Position numbers and translations under genes: made by a program
From: Halorubellus sp034808145
Lineage (GTDB): Archaea > Halobacteriota > Halobacteria > Halobacteriales > Natrialbaceae
Direction of reading: 5' to 3'
NCBI RefSeq assembly: GCF_034808145.1
Contig: NZ_JAXHGM010000007.1
Coordinates: 1-64,000, forward strand
DNA length: 64,000 nt
Notes under the pieces: generated by a model
The model's input: only the letters and a program-made list of their open reading frames with translations
The model's database searches: none
Told to the model about the DNA's origin: nothing
Shown: piece after piece, positions 35,538 to 43,972 of the stretch
How the letters are laid out: the number at the start of each line of letters is the position of its first letter
Position numbering within the stretch: position 1 is the first letter of the stretch

Positions 35538-37606
35538 CAGTCACTCATCTCGGACTTGGCGACCTCCGCGCCGGCGAACTCGAGGACCTCCTTCGCGCCG
35601 CCACGCGAGTAGCCCTGGTCCTCGAGCGCGTCGACCCACGAGTTCCGTTCGTCGTCGTCGCTCTCGTTCGCCGACACGAGGGCGCTGAAGTTGATGTTGT
35701 GCTTCTTGTCCTCCCAGAGCTTGCGTTCGAGCGCCCGACGCAGCCGCTCGTTGTCCGTCGGGTCGAACGTGTCACCGGTGCGAGCGCGGCGACTCACCCA
35801 GTTACTGACCTCCTGGCGGAAGTCGTCCTTCCGGTCCTCCGGGATGTCGAGCTTCTCCTCGACGCTCCGGAGGAACGTCTCGTCGGGCTCCTGCATCTGC
35901 CCGGTGATCTCGTCCTCGACGCGGTCGTCGTCGATGTACGCCATCACGTGGTCCATATACTTCTCGCCCTGCCGCTGTATCTCGTCCACGTCGTACGCGA
36001 GCGCGTGCCGGACGTCCTCGATCGCGCGCTCCTTGTACTCCTCCCGGACGAGTTCGAGGTACCGGTAGTACGTCTCGAAGTTCTCCTCGGGGATGGAGCC
36101 GTGATGCTCGAGGTTCTCCTCGAAGAAGTTGAACACCGTCAACGGCGACAGGAACCCGCGACTGCGGTGCTTGGAGTCCATGATCGCCTCCGCGATTTCG
36201 TCGCCGATGAACCGCGGACTCACGCCCTCCATCCCCTCGCCGATCTCCGCCTTCGCCTCCGCCTCCTCGCGGAGCTTCTTCACGTCGATGTCGTCACCGT
36301 CGTCGATCTCGCCGTTGTACGCCTTCGCCTTCTGGAGCATCTCGACGGTGTCGTTGTCGGGCTCCTCGATGCGCGTCAGGACCGCGAACAGGCCCGCCAT
36401 CTCCATCGCGTGCGGCTCGATGTTGATGTCCGGGACGTCCGCGTTCGAGAGCATCTTCAGGTAGATCTGGGCCTCCTCCTCGTACCCGAGGACGTACGGG
36501 AAGTCGATCCGCTTCGTGCGGTCGTTGAACGCCTCCATCTTCTCGTCGCCCTTCTTGTCCTTGTACTCGGGCATGTTCGTCCGGCCGACGATCACCTGGT
36601 CGATGTCGATCCGCGGGTTGTTCTTCGGTTTGATAGTCATCTCCTGGGTGGCGTGCAGGAAGTCGTAGAGGAACTCGCGCTGGAGCTTGAGGAGCTCCTC
36701 GCCCGAGAACAGCCCGCGGTTCGCGTTACAGAACGCGCCCGAGTAGTCGAACGCTCGCGGGTCGGATTCGCCGTAGATCGCGATCTTCGAGTAGTTGACG
36801 TCGCCCGTGAGCTCGGTCTCGTCCTGGTTCTTCTTGTCCTTCGGTTCGAACGTCTCCAGGCACTGGCGCTTGTTCTCGTTCGCGACGAGCCGGACGACCT
36901 CGACGTGGTTCTCGAGGACGCTCTCGAGGTCGTCGTCGTAGTACGCGAGCAGCTCGTCCATGTAGAACTCGCTCTCGGGGTCGAGGCTCTGCTCGTTCCG
37001 GATCGTGTACGGGGCATCCAGTTCGTCGTTGAGGTCCGCGATGACGGCCTTGCGTTGCTCCCGGGGGAGGAGGACGAGCGGGTCCTGGTTCATCGGGGAG
37101 CGCACGGTCGCGTCGGCGGGGTCCTGGTCGTGGATGACGTCGGTGAGGTTCGTCCACCGGAACGTGTACATCCGGCCGTCGTCGCGGAGGGTGTAGTCCT
37201 CGAAGTACTCGCGGACCTGTTTGTCGAAGTGGCTCTTCCCGGAGCCGACCGGGCCCAGCAGGAGTTTGATGCGTCGTTCGGGGCCGAGTCGGCGGGCGCC
37301 GGACTTGACCTTGTTGACGAACTCGTGGATGCTCTCGTGGATGACGCGCCCGAAGAACGTGTTCTCGCCGTCGTTCAGGGGGTCCTCGCTCGCGAGTTCG
37401 TACTCGACGACGCCGGCGTCCTCGTCGTACTCGGTGCCGTAGTGGTCGAACATGTCGGCGACTCGTTGGTGGGCGTTGCGCGCCACCTTCGGGTCGGCGT
37501 AGCACTCGTCGAGGTACCACTGGAAGCTCTTGGTCTCCCGCAGGTCTGCGGGGATCGACTCCTTGTAGTCCTGGCTGAGGTCGCTTAGTCTCGTGTTCTT
37601 GGTCAT
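35537..37606 (-). CDS. prkA: PrkA-type AAA/serine kinase, first copy
   Basis: The 689-aa protein is close to bacterial PrkA in length and layout. Walker A LLGPVGSGKSHF is near residues 116-127, with YTFRWTNLTDVIHD, then FCNANRGLFSGEELLKLQRE and the conserved NNPRIDIDQVIVGRTNMPEY. ATG 37606 begins MTKNTRLSDL, and the longer frame is not plausible. It heads the prkA-prkA-yeaH-spoVR operon. The upstream 430 bp contain TATA boxes about 290-310 bp away, so a long leader or a nearer weak promoter is possible. Regulation by growth phase is known for bacterial counterparts and not shown here. Confidence 0.93.
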   Translation of the reverse strand: MTKNTRLSDLSQDYKESIPADLRETKSFQWYLDECYADPKVARNAHQRVADMFDHYGTEYDEDAGVVEYELASEDPLNDGENTFFGRVIHESIHEFVNKVKSGARRLGPERRIKLLLGPVGSGKSHFDKQVREYFEDYTLRDDGRMYTFRWTNLTDVIHDQDPADATVRSPMNQDPLVLLPREQRKAVIADLNDELDAPYTIRNEQSLDPESEFYMDELLAYYDDDLESVLENHVEVVRLVANENKRQCLETFEPKDKKNQDETELTGDVNYSKIAIYGESDPRAFDYSGAFCNANRGLFSGEELLKLQREFLYDFLHATQEMTIKPKNNPRIDIDQVIVGRTNMPEYKDKKGDEKMEAFNDRTKRIDFPYVLGYEEEAQIYLKMLSNADVPDINIEPHAMEMAGLFAVLTRIEEPDNDTVEMLQKAKAYNGEIDDGDDIDVKKLREEAEAKAEIGEGMEGVSPRFIGDEIAEAIMDSKHRSRGFLSPLTVFNFFEENLEHHGSIPEENFETYYRYLELVREEYKERAIEDVRHALAYDVDEIQRQGEKYMDHVMAYIDDDRVEDEITGQMQEPDETFLRSVEEKLDIPEDRKDDFRQEVSNWVSRRARTGDTFDPTDNERLRRALERKLWEDKKHNINFSALVSANESDDDERNSWVDALEDQGYSRGGAKEVLEFAGAEVAKSEMSD

Positions 37607-38042
37607 GCTTTCACGGGCGAGCACGTTCGACCAGGGGCCCCCACGTCCTGGGTCGGTGGTGCTCGCTGTCCTCGGTCGTCGACCGGTGCCGTGGTGGTGT
37701 GCGCGGGCGGGTGTCCGCGAGCACACTCCAACCGTGGTCATTGTGGGCGTTTGTCATACCCGCGGCCGTGGCCGGCCATCGAGGCGGTTCACGCGTCGAG
37801 GGCCAGGGGCAGCGAGCGGGGGCGGCAGTCGGTCGGTCGACCGAGTCGTACACTAATGGTTGGACCCGCCAGCAATAAGTCTGCCTCCAACACTTATATA
37901 ACATCGAATTTACCCTTATAAATACCATCGATATCGGTTCGTTGGGAGCGCCCGGCGCGCCGACCGCGACGAGCGTTTCGCACCGGGTCACTCGGCGCAC
38001 GGAACCGAGATGCCCTTACGCCACGCGTCCCTCCCGACCGGT
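37607..38042. other. 436-bp divergent regulatory region between the prkA operon and the DUF5820-like gene
   Basis: The left 250 bp are GC-rich and carry no convincing gene. From about 37860 the sequence becomes AT-rich, with the palindrome TTATATAA (37894-37901) and CTTATAAATA (37915-37924). These should serve as TATA boxes, probably one for each direction. The spacing implies a leader of about 260 nt for prkA and about 95 nt for the rightward gene. A long prkA leader would be a good place for post-transcriptional control. No RNA gene is evident. Confidence 0.5.
37894..37924. promoter_or_regulatory. Pair of TATA boxes in the prkA/DUF5820 divergent region
   Basis: TTATATAA at 37894-37901 is a perfect palindrome and can act in either direction. 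CTTATAAATA at 37915-37924 resembles a haloarchaeal TATA box for rightward transcription. They are the strongest AT-rich elements in this part of the window. Confidence 0.55.
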
Positions 38043-38447
38043 ATGAGCGACCTCCCGGAGCCACCGTCGGGCTGGACGGTGTGGAACGTCGACCCGGACG
38101 GCCGCGCCGTCCTCGCGTACCGCCCCGACGTCTTCAACACCACCGACCACCCGCCGGAGTGCCTCCCGACCCTGTACGTCTCCCAGGGCCGCCGGAATCA
38201 CCGACGCCCCGGCGTCGACCGCCCCGAGGCCGCGACCGGCGACTGGTTCGTCCGCCTCTACTTCGAACCCGACGTCTCCGTCGACGAGACCATGCGGTAT
38301 CCAGACCGCGACGCCGCCGTCGACGCCGCGTACGCCCTCGCCGCCGACTTCCACGCGGGCGACGTCGACCCGCGCGACGTCTACCAGGTACCCAGACCCG
38401 AGTACTTCGACGCCCTCGACGAACTCACCGGCTGCCTCGACGACTGA
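38043..38447 (+). CDS. Small conserved haloarchaeal protein (DUF5820-like)
   Basis: The 134-aa protein starts MSDLPEPPSGWTVWNVDPDG and includes RAVLAYRPDVFNTTDHPPEC and VYQVPRPEYFDALDELTG. I recall this pattern as the haloarchaeal family DUF5820, which has no assigned function. No membrane segment, metal motif or signal peptide is visible. ATG 38043 is preferred to ATG 38010 because the conserved part begins at once. It is transcribed away from the prkA operon. Confidence 0.75.
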   Translation: MSDLPEPPSGWTVWNVDPDGRAVLAYRPDVFNTTDHPPECLPTLYVSQGRRNHRRPGVDRPEAATGDWFVRLYFEPDVSVDETMRYPDRDAAVDAAYALAADFHAGDVDPRDVYQVPRPEYFDALDELTGCLDD

Positions 38448-38503
38448 ACGCTCGGCGTCACCACTCACGGCCGTCCTCCGCACTCACGTGACGCCGTTCG
38501 AAC

Positions 38504-39724
38504 TCACGCGACGTCGTCCGGCTCGGTGACCACGTCGAACCGCGCACCGCCGGCCTCGCTCTCGGTCGCCGCGAGCCGCCAGCCGTGGGCGTCGGCTATC
38601 TCGCGGACGATAGCCAGCCCGAACCCCGTACCGTCGACGGCCGTCGAGAACCCGCGCTCGAACACGCGCTCGCGGTCACACTCCGGGAGACCCGGCCCGT
38701 CGTCCGCGACGAAGAACCCGCGCCCGTCGGGGATATCACCGACCGTCACCGCGAGCGCGCCACCGCCGGACTCGACCGCGTCCTCACCGCCCGCCGGGCC
38801 GCCAGTGGCGTCACCGTCCGCGGCGTTCCCGGACTCCGTCCGGGAGCAGGGAGAGCCGTGCTCGACCGCGTTCCGGAACAGGTTCTCGAAGAGCTGGCCG
38901 AGTCGGCCCTCGTCGGCGCGCACCGTCCCCGTCGCCGTCACCGAGAGCGACGCCGACCCCGTGTCGACGTGTCCCCAGTACGACTCGGCGACCGACGCGA
39001 GCGCCACCTCCGCGTCCGCCTCCACGGGACTCCCCTCTCGGGCGAGCACCAGCAGGTCGTCGATGAGCTGTCGCATCCGGTCGTGTTCGGTCGCCACCAC
39101 CGCCAGGTCGTCGTCGTCGCGGTTCTCGCGCGCGAGCGCCAGCCGTCCCGCCGCCACGTTCAGCGGGTTCCGGAGGTCGTGACTGACGACGTCGACGAAC
39201 TGCTCCAGGCGTCCGTTCTGGCGCTCAAGGGTCCGCCGTCGTCGCTCGAGCTCCGCCTCGTACCGGATGCGGTCGATGGTGCGCGCCGTGTGCGCGACGA
39301 GCAACTCCGCGAACTCGACGTCGCGCTCGTCGAACCCGTCGACGTCCGTCGACACCGCCTGGAACACCCCGACGTCGCCGACGGGGACGCTCATCCCCGA
39401 CCGGTACGACGCGCTCGCGGGGTCGCTCTCGTCGTCGGGCGTTATCTCGTCCACCCGATGGGACTCGCCCGTCTGGAACGTCTTCCCGGCGAGCCCCTGG
39501 TCGACCCGGAGGCGACGTACGCCATCCGCCGGCGACCTGGACGACAACGCCACCGGCTCCAGCCAGCCGTCCTCGTGGAGGATGACGCTACACATCTCGA
39601 ACTCGAGGACGTCCTCAGCCGCCCGGACGGTTCGCTCGCAGGCCACGGTCACGTCGTCACACGCCTGTATCTCCGCGGCCGCGTCGTGTAACGTCTTCAG
39701 CGTCTCCTCGTGGCCCGAACCCAT
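38504..39724 (-). CDS. GAF-domain histidine kinase
   Basis: The 406-aa soluble kinase has a GAF domain at about residues 20-155 (LEFEMCSVILHEDGWLEPVA, GLAGKTFQTGESHRVDE, YRSGMSVPVGDVGVFQAVS). A coiled linker leads to the phosphoacceptor box VVSHDLRNPLN at about 183-193. The ATPase domain has the N-box LFRNAVEHG, VADDGPGLP and GTGFGLAIV. An insertion rich in Gly, Asp and Ser lies between the N-box and the next strand. All catalytic motifs are intact. No response regulator is nearby. The GAF ligand cannot be predicted. Confidence 0.92.
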   Translation of the reverse strand: MGSGHEETLKTLHDAAAEIQACDDVTVACERTVRAAEDVLEFEMCSVILHEDGWLEPVALSSRSPADGVRRLRVDQGLAGKTFQTGESHRVDEITPDDESDPASASYRSGMSVPVGDVGVFQAVSTDVDGFDERDVEFAELLVAHTARTIDRIRYEAELERRRRTLERQNGRLEQFVDVVSHDLRNPLNVAAGRLALARENRDDDDLAVVATEHDRMRQLIDDLLVLAREGSPVEADAEVALASVAESYWGHVDTGSASLSVTATGTVRADEGRLGQLFENLFRNAVEHGSPCSRTESGNAADGDATGGPAGGEDAVESGGGALAVTVGDIPDGRGFFVADDGPGLPECDRERVFERGFSTAVDGTGFGLAIVREIADAHGWRLAATESEAGGARFDVVTEPDDVA

Positions 39725-39877
39725 ACCCGTCGTTCAGGCGTCCGCCGGCAATAAGCGGACGGGTGTCCGCGCGCCAACAAGAACCGGACGGGTGCCCTCG
39801 CGCCGGCACGGCGTCGACGCGGTCGACCACCGGGGCGCGGGGACAGCGTAATACGCCTCCACGCAGTACGGTCGGGC

Positions 39878-40327
39878 ATGTCCACCGTCACGCTCCTCGG
39901 GTCGCGCCTCGTCGAGGCGGGCGCCGAGTTCGTCTACCAGGGCGAAGCGCCCGGCTGTGAGGGATGCCCGTACCGCGACCAGTGCCTGAACCTCACCCCG
40001 GGCGTCAAGTACGAGGTGACGTCGGTCCGCGACGGCGCACAGACCCTCGAGTGCGCGGTCCACGACGAGGGCGTGCGCGCCGTCGAGGTCGAACCCGCGA
40101 CGGTCGTCGCGAACGTCCCGAGCGCGAACGCGTACGCCGGCTCGAAGACCCAGCTCGCCGGCGAGTGCCCGTACACGGAGTGTCCGAGCCACGAGTTCTG
40201 CGAGCCCGACGGCGCCGACCTCGACGGCGAGTACCGCATCGAGCGCACGAAGGGCGACCCACCCCACGAGTTCTGCTACCTCGACCGCGACCTCACGATG
40301 GTCGAGTTCGAAGCCCCCGACCAGTAG
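39878..40327 (+). CDS. UPF0179 family protein
   Basis: The 149-aa protein matches archaeal UPF0179. It is cysteine-rich, with GCEGCPYRDQCLNLTPGVKY, then ECPYTECPSHEFCEP, and a final HEFCYLDRDL. At least eight cysteines suggest a zinc or iron-sulfur site. The family is widespread in euryarchaea and has no known function. ATG 39878 fits the expected N-terminus (MSTVTLLGSRLVEAG). It is divergent from the GAF kinase, with about 150 bp between starts. Confidence 0.9.
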   Translation: MSTVTLLGSRLVEAGAEFVYQGEAPGCEGCPYRDQCLNLTPGVKYEVTSVRDGAQTLECAVHDEGVRAVEVEPATVVANVPSANAYAGSKTQLAGECPYTECPSHEFCEPDGADLDGEYRIERTKGDPPHEFCYLDRDLTMVEFEAPDQ

Positions 40328-40394
40328 CGGTCTCACCGCCCGCGGCGACCGGTCGCACCCGATAGCGACCACGACCGCAGGCCGCGTCGACCAC

Positions 40395-40436
40395 GTCCCG
40401 GGTCGGCTCGGCCGCGTCTCGGGTCAGCTCGGCCAC
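40395..40436 (+). repeat. Two tandem copies of a 21-bp repeat
   Basis: Two adjacent 21-bp units differ at three positions; the core is CGGGTCGGCTCGGCC in the first and CGGGTCAGCTCGGCC in the second. They follow the UPF0179 gene in a GC-rich spacer that has further short duplicated strings. No function is suggested. Confidence 0.7.
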
Positions 40437-40492
40437 GACCGCGGGCCGGGGCGACCGGGCGACTTTTCTCCCGTCCACCGCGAGATGCTGGC

Positions 40493-41317
40493 ATGACCGA
40501 CGATTCCGAGCGCGCCGCCGCGGACGGGACCGACGCCGCTCCCGAGGCCTTGGACGCGCGCGTCGTGCTCGCCGACGAACTGGCGTCGATACGCGATCTG
40601 GCGTCGCGAGCGAGCGCGTTCGTCGCGCTCCCGGAACCGCGCGTGCTCGTCGAGGACGTCCGGTCGCGGCCGCTCGACGAGCGGTTCCGGACTAGCGCGA
40701 CGGCGCACGCCGAACGCCTCGGCGTCGACGACCTCACACCGGCGGGCGTGCGAGCGCTCGCGGACGACGTCCCCGTGGACGACCCCGTCGACCGCGCGAC
40801 GACGTTCCTCGTGCGACGCGGCGGCCGCATCCAGGGCCGTTTCCTCGGGCAGTTCTCGCGCGACCCCGAGTCGCCCCGCGAGCACCTCGTCCTCGCGACC
40901 GCCGCCGGCCACCTCCAGCGCGCGGCCGCGGACCTCGAGCTCGCCGCGGAGACCGGCGACGGCGACCTCGCGCACCACGCGAGCGTCGTGCTCGCGCTCG
41001 CAGCCGCCCTGTTCGCGCTCGCCGAGGACGGCCTCGGCGCACCCGCCGACCGCGACCCCGACGACGCCGCGACCGACGACCCGCTCCCCGAGTGGTTCTG
41101 CCGCGAGGTCGCGCTCGCCGACCACCACCGGACGCTCGCCCGCGGCGACGACCCCGCACTCGACCCGCTCGACCGCGACGGCGACGACCTCGAGCACCTG
41201 CTCGTCGTGCAAGGCGCGACGCTCGCCGTCACCGAACTCGACGCCAAACCCCACGCCGTCGCCGACCGCGCCGACGTCCCCCTCGAACACCTCGTCGGCG
41301 TCCTCGCCAGCGAGTAA
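40493..41317 (+). CDS. Acidic hypothetical protein
   Basis: The 274-aa protein is soluble, very acidic and alanine-rich. I do not recognise its family. It has a disordered N-terminus, then helical segments such as RVVLADELASIRDLASRASA and EHLVLATAAGHLQRAAADLE, and ends PLEHLVGVLASE. No metal motif, signal peptide or transmembrane helix is present. The regular pattern of codon bias and absence of stops support a real gene. It stands alone between convergent and divergent neighbours. Confidence 0.75.
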   Translation: MTDDSERAAADGTDAAPEALDARVVLADELASIRDLASRASAFVALPEPRVLVEDVRSRPLDERFRTSATAHAERLGVDDLTPAGVRALADDVPVDDPVDRATTFLVRRGGRIQGRFLGQFSRDPESPREHLVLATAAGHLQRAAADLELAAETGDGDLAHHASVVLALAAALFALAEDGLGAPADRDPDDAATDDPLPEWFCREVALADHHRTLARGDDPALDPLDRDGDDLEHLLVVQGATLAVTELDAKPHAVADRADVPLEHLVGVLASE

Positions 41318-41410
41318 CTCACCCGCGACCCGCGGCGGAATCGCGACTCGACCGCACCCATCGGCAGCCTCCTCGGCCGCGACGTGGCTTCTGACGGTGG
41401 CATCGGCGCG

Positions 41411-42895
41411 CTAACGCTGCCACCACCACTGCCCGACCAGCTCGAGACCGTGCTCCGTGACGTCCGTGTACGGGTCGTGGCCGGGGGCGTCGTAGTCGAC
41501 GGTGAACGACCACGTCTCGCCCGCGCCCAAGTCGACGACGCTGGCGTCGCCGCTGTCGACGAGGACGCCGTCGTCGTAGAACTTCACGCGCGCCCCGAGG
41601 TAGTCCATCCGGTCGCCATCGTTCCGGACGGTCGCCTCGACAGTCGCTTCCACGTCGTTCGTGACCAGCGACTGCGACGTGATTGTCGCGTCGTTCGCGG
41701 CCTCGGTCGACCCCGCGAGTTTCGCATCCGTCTCGACCGCATGGGACGCGACCGCCGACGCCTCGCCAGCGAGCGGAACGACGCGCTCGAACGTCTCGCC
41801 GACGTCCACGAAGAACTGGCCGCCCTGCTCCATCGCGATCAACTCGCCGCTCGCGTCGTAGAACTCCGGTGTGAACGCCGCGTATTCGAGCGCTTGGCCG
41901 CTCACGTTCCGCGCCGTCACCCGGAGTGCGGCGCGCTGCGCCGGCCCGGAACCGATGACGGACAGTTGCCGGTCGAGCACCTCGATCGGGCCGGACCCGG
42001 GAGTCTGGAGCGACGGAACGCGGCCGCGGATGACGTACGGCAGCGCGTCCGCCGTCGCACTCGCGGTCGCGTCCATGTCCGCCGTGGACACGAACCCGTC
42101 GCGTCCCGTGAGCGACGCCGGTGTCTCGCCGCTCGCGTCGAGCGCGTGCATCGCGACCACGACGATCGCTTCCCCGTCGAGCGTCACTCGACTCGCGTGC
42201 ACGAGCACGAACACGTCGGCGTCGGTCACCCCGGCGTAGGACGTGAGCGTGGTTGACGAGTCCAGCAGCGTCGCGGTGCGACTCGCGACCACCGACAGCT
42301 GGCGCTGCCAGCCCGCCGCATCCGGCGACCCGCCGAACAACAGCGGGAGCGCGCCCGTCATCGCGTCGTCGGCTGCGGTCGCGTGCGGCCACGGATGCAG
42401 CTCCCCGACAGATCCGGAGACGACGTCCGCGAGCGCACCGTCGACGTACGGATTGTACTGGTCGTCGTCGACGACCGCCTCCGGAGTCGAGAGCACCGCG
42501 AACCCCGCGGGCGTCACCACCGCGGACGGCCGGCGATACGACGCGACGTGACTGGTCGCCGTCACCGAACTCGACGAGGACGTCGTCGTCTCGAGCGGAT
42601 AGCTCGCCGCGACGCTCCGGTCGTCCAGGCGGTCGTACCCGAGCAGGCCCGCATCCGAATCGAGTCCCGCGGGATTCGCCGCGAACGACGTCTCCAGCGA
42701 CGCGGTCGTCGTCGCCGTTCCGGTCCCCGCCGGCGGTGACGTCAGCGTGTCCGTCTCTCTCGATGCCTCGTTACAGCCCGCGACGCTCGCCGCGATGCCG
42801 GTCGTGGTCACAGCACGAAGGAACGTCCGGCGGCTTCTCGACGCCATCGACCGGTCGCTGTCGCGACCCCTGTCGGGTCCGTCTGGAGCCGTCAT
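41411..42895 (-). CDS. Twin-arginine lipoprotein with FxLYD-like domains (DUF6517-like)
   Basis: The 494-aa protein has a twin-arginine signal (SRRTFLRAVTTTGIAASVAG) ending in a lipobox cysteine, so it should be exported folded and lipid-anchored. A Thr/Ser-rich linker follows. The middle region (SLETSFAANPAGLDSDAGLL, then AGFAVLSTPEAV) resembles the haloarchaeal family I recall as DUF6517. Two beta-sandwich modules close the protein: AALRVTARNVSGQALEYAAF and VEATVRNDGDRMDYLGARVK, both of FxLYD type. Its start overlaps the stop of the upstream gene by 4 bp (ATGA). It is the last member of the three-gene cluster. Confidence 0.75.
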   Translation of the reverse strand: MTAPDGPDRGRDSDRSMASRSRRTFLRAVTTTGIAASVAGCNEASRETDTLTSPPAGTGTATTTASLETSFAANPAGLDSDAGLLGYDRLDDRSVAASYPLETTTSSSSSVTATSHVASYRRPSAVVTPAGFAVLSTPEAVVDDDQYNPYVDGALADVVSGSVGELHPWPHATAADDAMTGALPLLFGGSPDAAGWQRQLSVVASRTATLLDSSTTLTSYAGVTDADVFVLVHASRVTLDGEAIVVVAMHALDASGETPASLTGRDGFVSTADMDATASATADALPYVIRGRVPSLQTPGSGPIEVLDRQLSVIGSGPAQRAALRVTARNVSGQALEYAAFTPEFYDASGELIAMEQGGQFFVDVGETFERVVPLAGEASAVASHAVETDAKLAGSTEAANDATITSQSLVTNDVEATVEATVRNDGDRMDYLGARVKFYDDGVLVDSGDASVVDLGAGETWSFTVDYDAPGHDPYTDVTEHGLELVGQWWWQR

Positions 42896-43962
42896 CGCTC
42901 CCAGCTCCGTTCGGTCCGTCCGACGAACCGGCTCTGCGTGTGATCGAGGCGGTCCATCGACGCGGGGAGGTCCTCCGGCATCCGCGAGTAAGTGCGCGCG
43001 TAGAACGCCGTGAGCACTCGATTCCCGCGGCTCGCTGGCGTCGTGTACGAGAACGTCACCGTCGCGTCCGATTGCGGCTGGAACTCGACGGACCGATGCT
43101 CGACGAACGACGCGGTGCTCAGCAGACTCGGCAGGTTCATGTCCTTCGTGTCGTTGAATGGGAAGCCGGTGAACACGCCGTCGACCTCCCCGATGACTGG
43201 GAGCCCATCCAGTACGAACTCCTCGTACCCGTCGAGTCGCGAGTCCGACAGCGCGTCTGCACCGACGAGCGTCCCCCAGCCGGACTTCTGTGGCGGCATC
43301 CCGGCCGCGTCGTAGAGCCGGAGCGTGTAGTCCCCCGCGGGCGCGTCGGTCAGGTCGCCATCGACGGAGAACGTCCGGTCGTCGTCGACCAGCCAGGAGC
43401 CAGCGAACTGGATGGTGTCGCTGTCGAGCATCTCCGCGCCACGCTCGTAGCCGACGCCGAAGATCCGGGCGCCCCCCGGGAGCGTCGTGAATCCCGTGAG
43501 CGTCTGCCCGGTGTCGCGCGCCAACTGGACTGCGCCGTCCGCGGTGTCGACGGTCGCAGTCGGCGCGTAGTGCTCGACGAACAGCTCGACGGTGGCGTTC
43601 GCGCTCGAGAACGTTCCGGCGTTCCCGACCGTGACGTCGACGTCGTACGCGGTATCGGGCTCGAGCCGACCCGGGTCCGTGTCCGACGGCGTCGAGACGG
43701 TCAGGCCCGCGCTCGACTGCGGCGGTGGGCTGCCGTCAGATCGCTGCGACACCGGTCGGTCGCCGCGGAACCCGGCGTGTGGGACCGACAGTTCGAGCGA
43801 CCCGACGAACTCGCCGGGGTCGGGAGTCTCTGCCCGCCCGCCGTACGTGTCGGTGATGGTCGCCGCCTGCCGTCGTCGGTTCGCGGTCTGTTTCTCGGTC
43901 TGCAGCGTTCGAATCGTGTCCTCCAGTTCGGCGAGGACGTGGTCTGTATCGTCGTGTGGCAT
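42892..43962 (-). CDS. CARDB-like beta-sandwich protein in the phospholipase-like cluster
   Basis: The 356-aa protein has no signal peptide. It begins with a helical, possibly coiled-coil segment (AELEDTIRTLQTEKQTANRR). A CARDB-like domain follows (AYDVDVTVGNAGTFSSANAT, about residues 105-150), then a beta-rich remainder. No catalytic motif is visible, and I do not recognise the family. It starts 10 bp after the phospholipase-like gene stops and overlaps the lipoprotein start by 4 bp, so the three are almost certainly one operon. An adaptor or binding role is inference. Confidence 0.7.
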   Translation of the reverse strand: MPHDDTDHVLAELEDTIRTLQTEKQTANRRRQAATITDTYGGRAETPDPGEFVGSLELSVPHAGFRGDRPVSQRSDGSPPPQSSAGLTVSTPSDTDPGRLEPDTAYDVDVTVGNAGTFSSANATVELFVEHYAPTATVDTADGAVQLARDTGQTLTGFTTLPGGARIFGVGYERGAEMLDSDTIQFAGSWLVDDDRTFSVDGDLTDAPAGDYTLRLYDAAGMPPQKSGWGTLVGADALSDSRLDGYEEFVLDGLPVIGEVDGVFTGFPFNDTKDMNLPSLLSTASFVEHRSVEFQPQSDATVTFSYTTPASRGNRVLTAFYARTYSRMPEDLPASMDRLDHTQSRFVGRTERSWER

Positions 43963-43972
43963 TCGTGGACAC

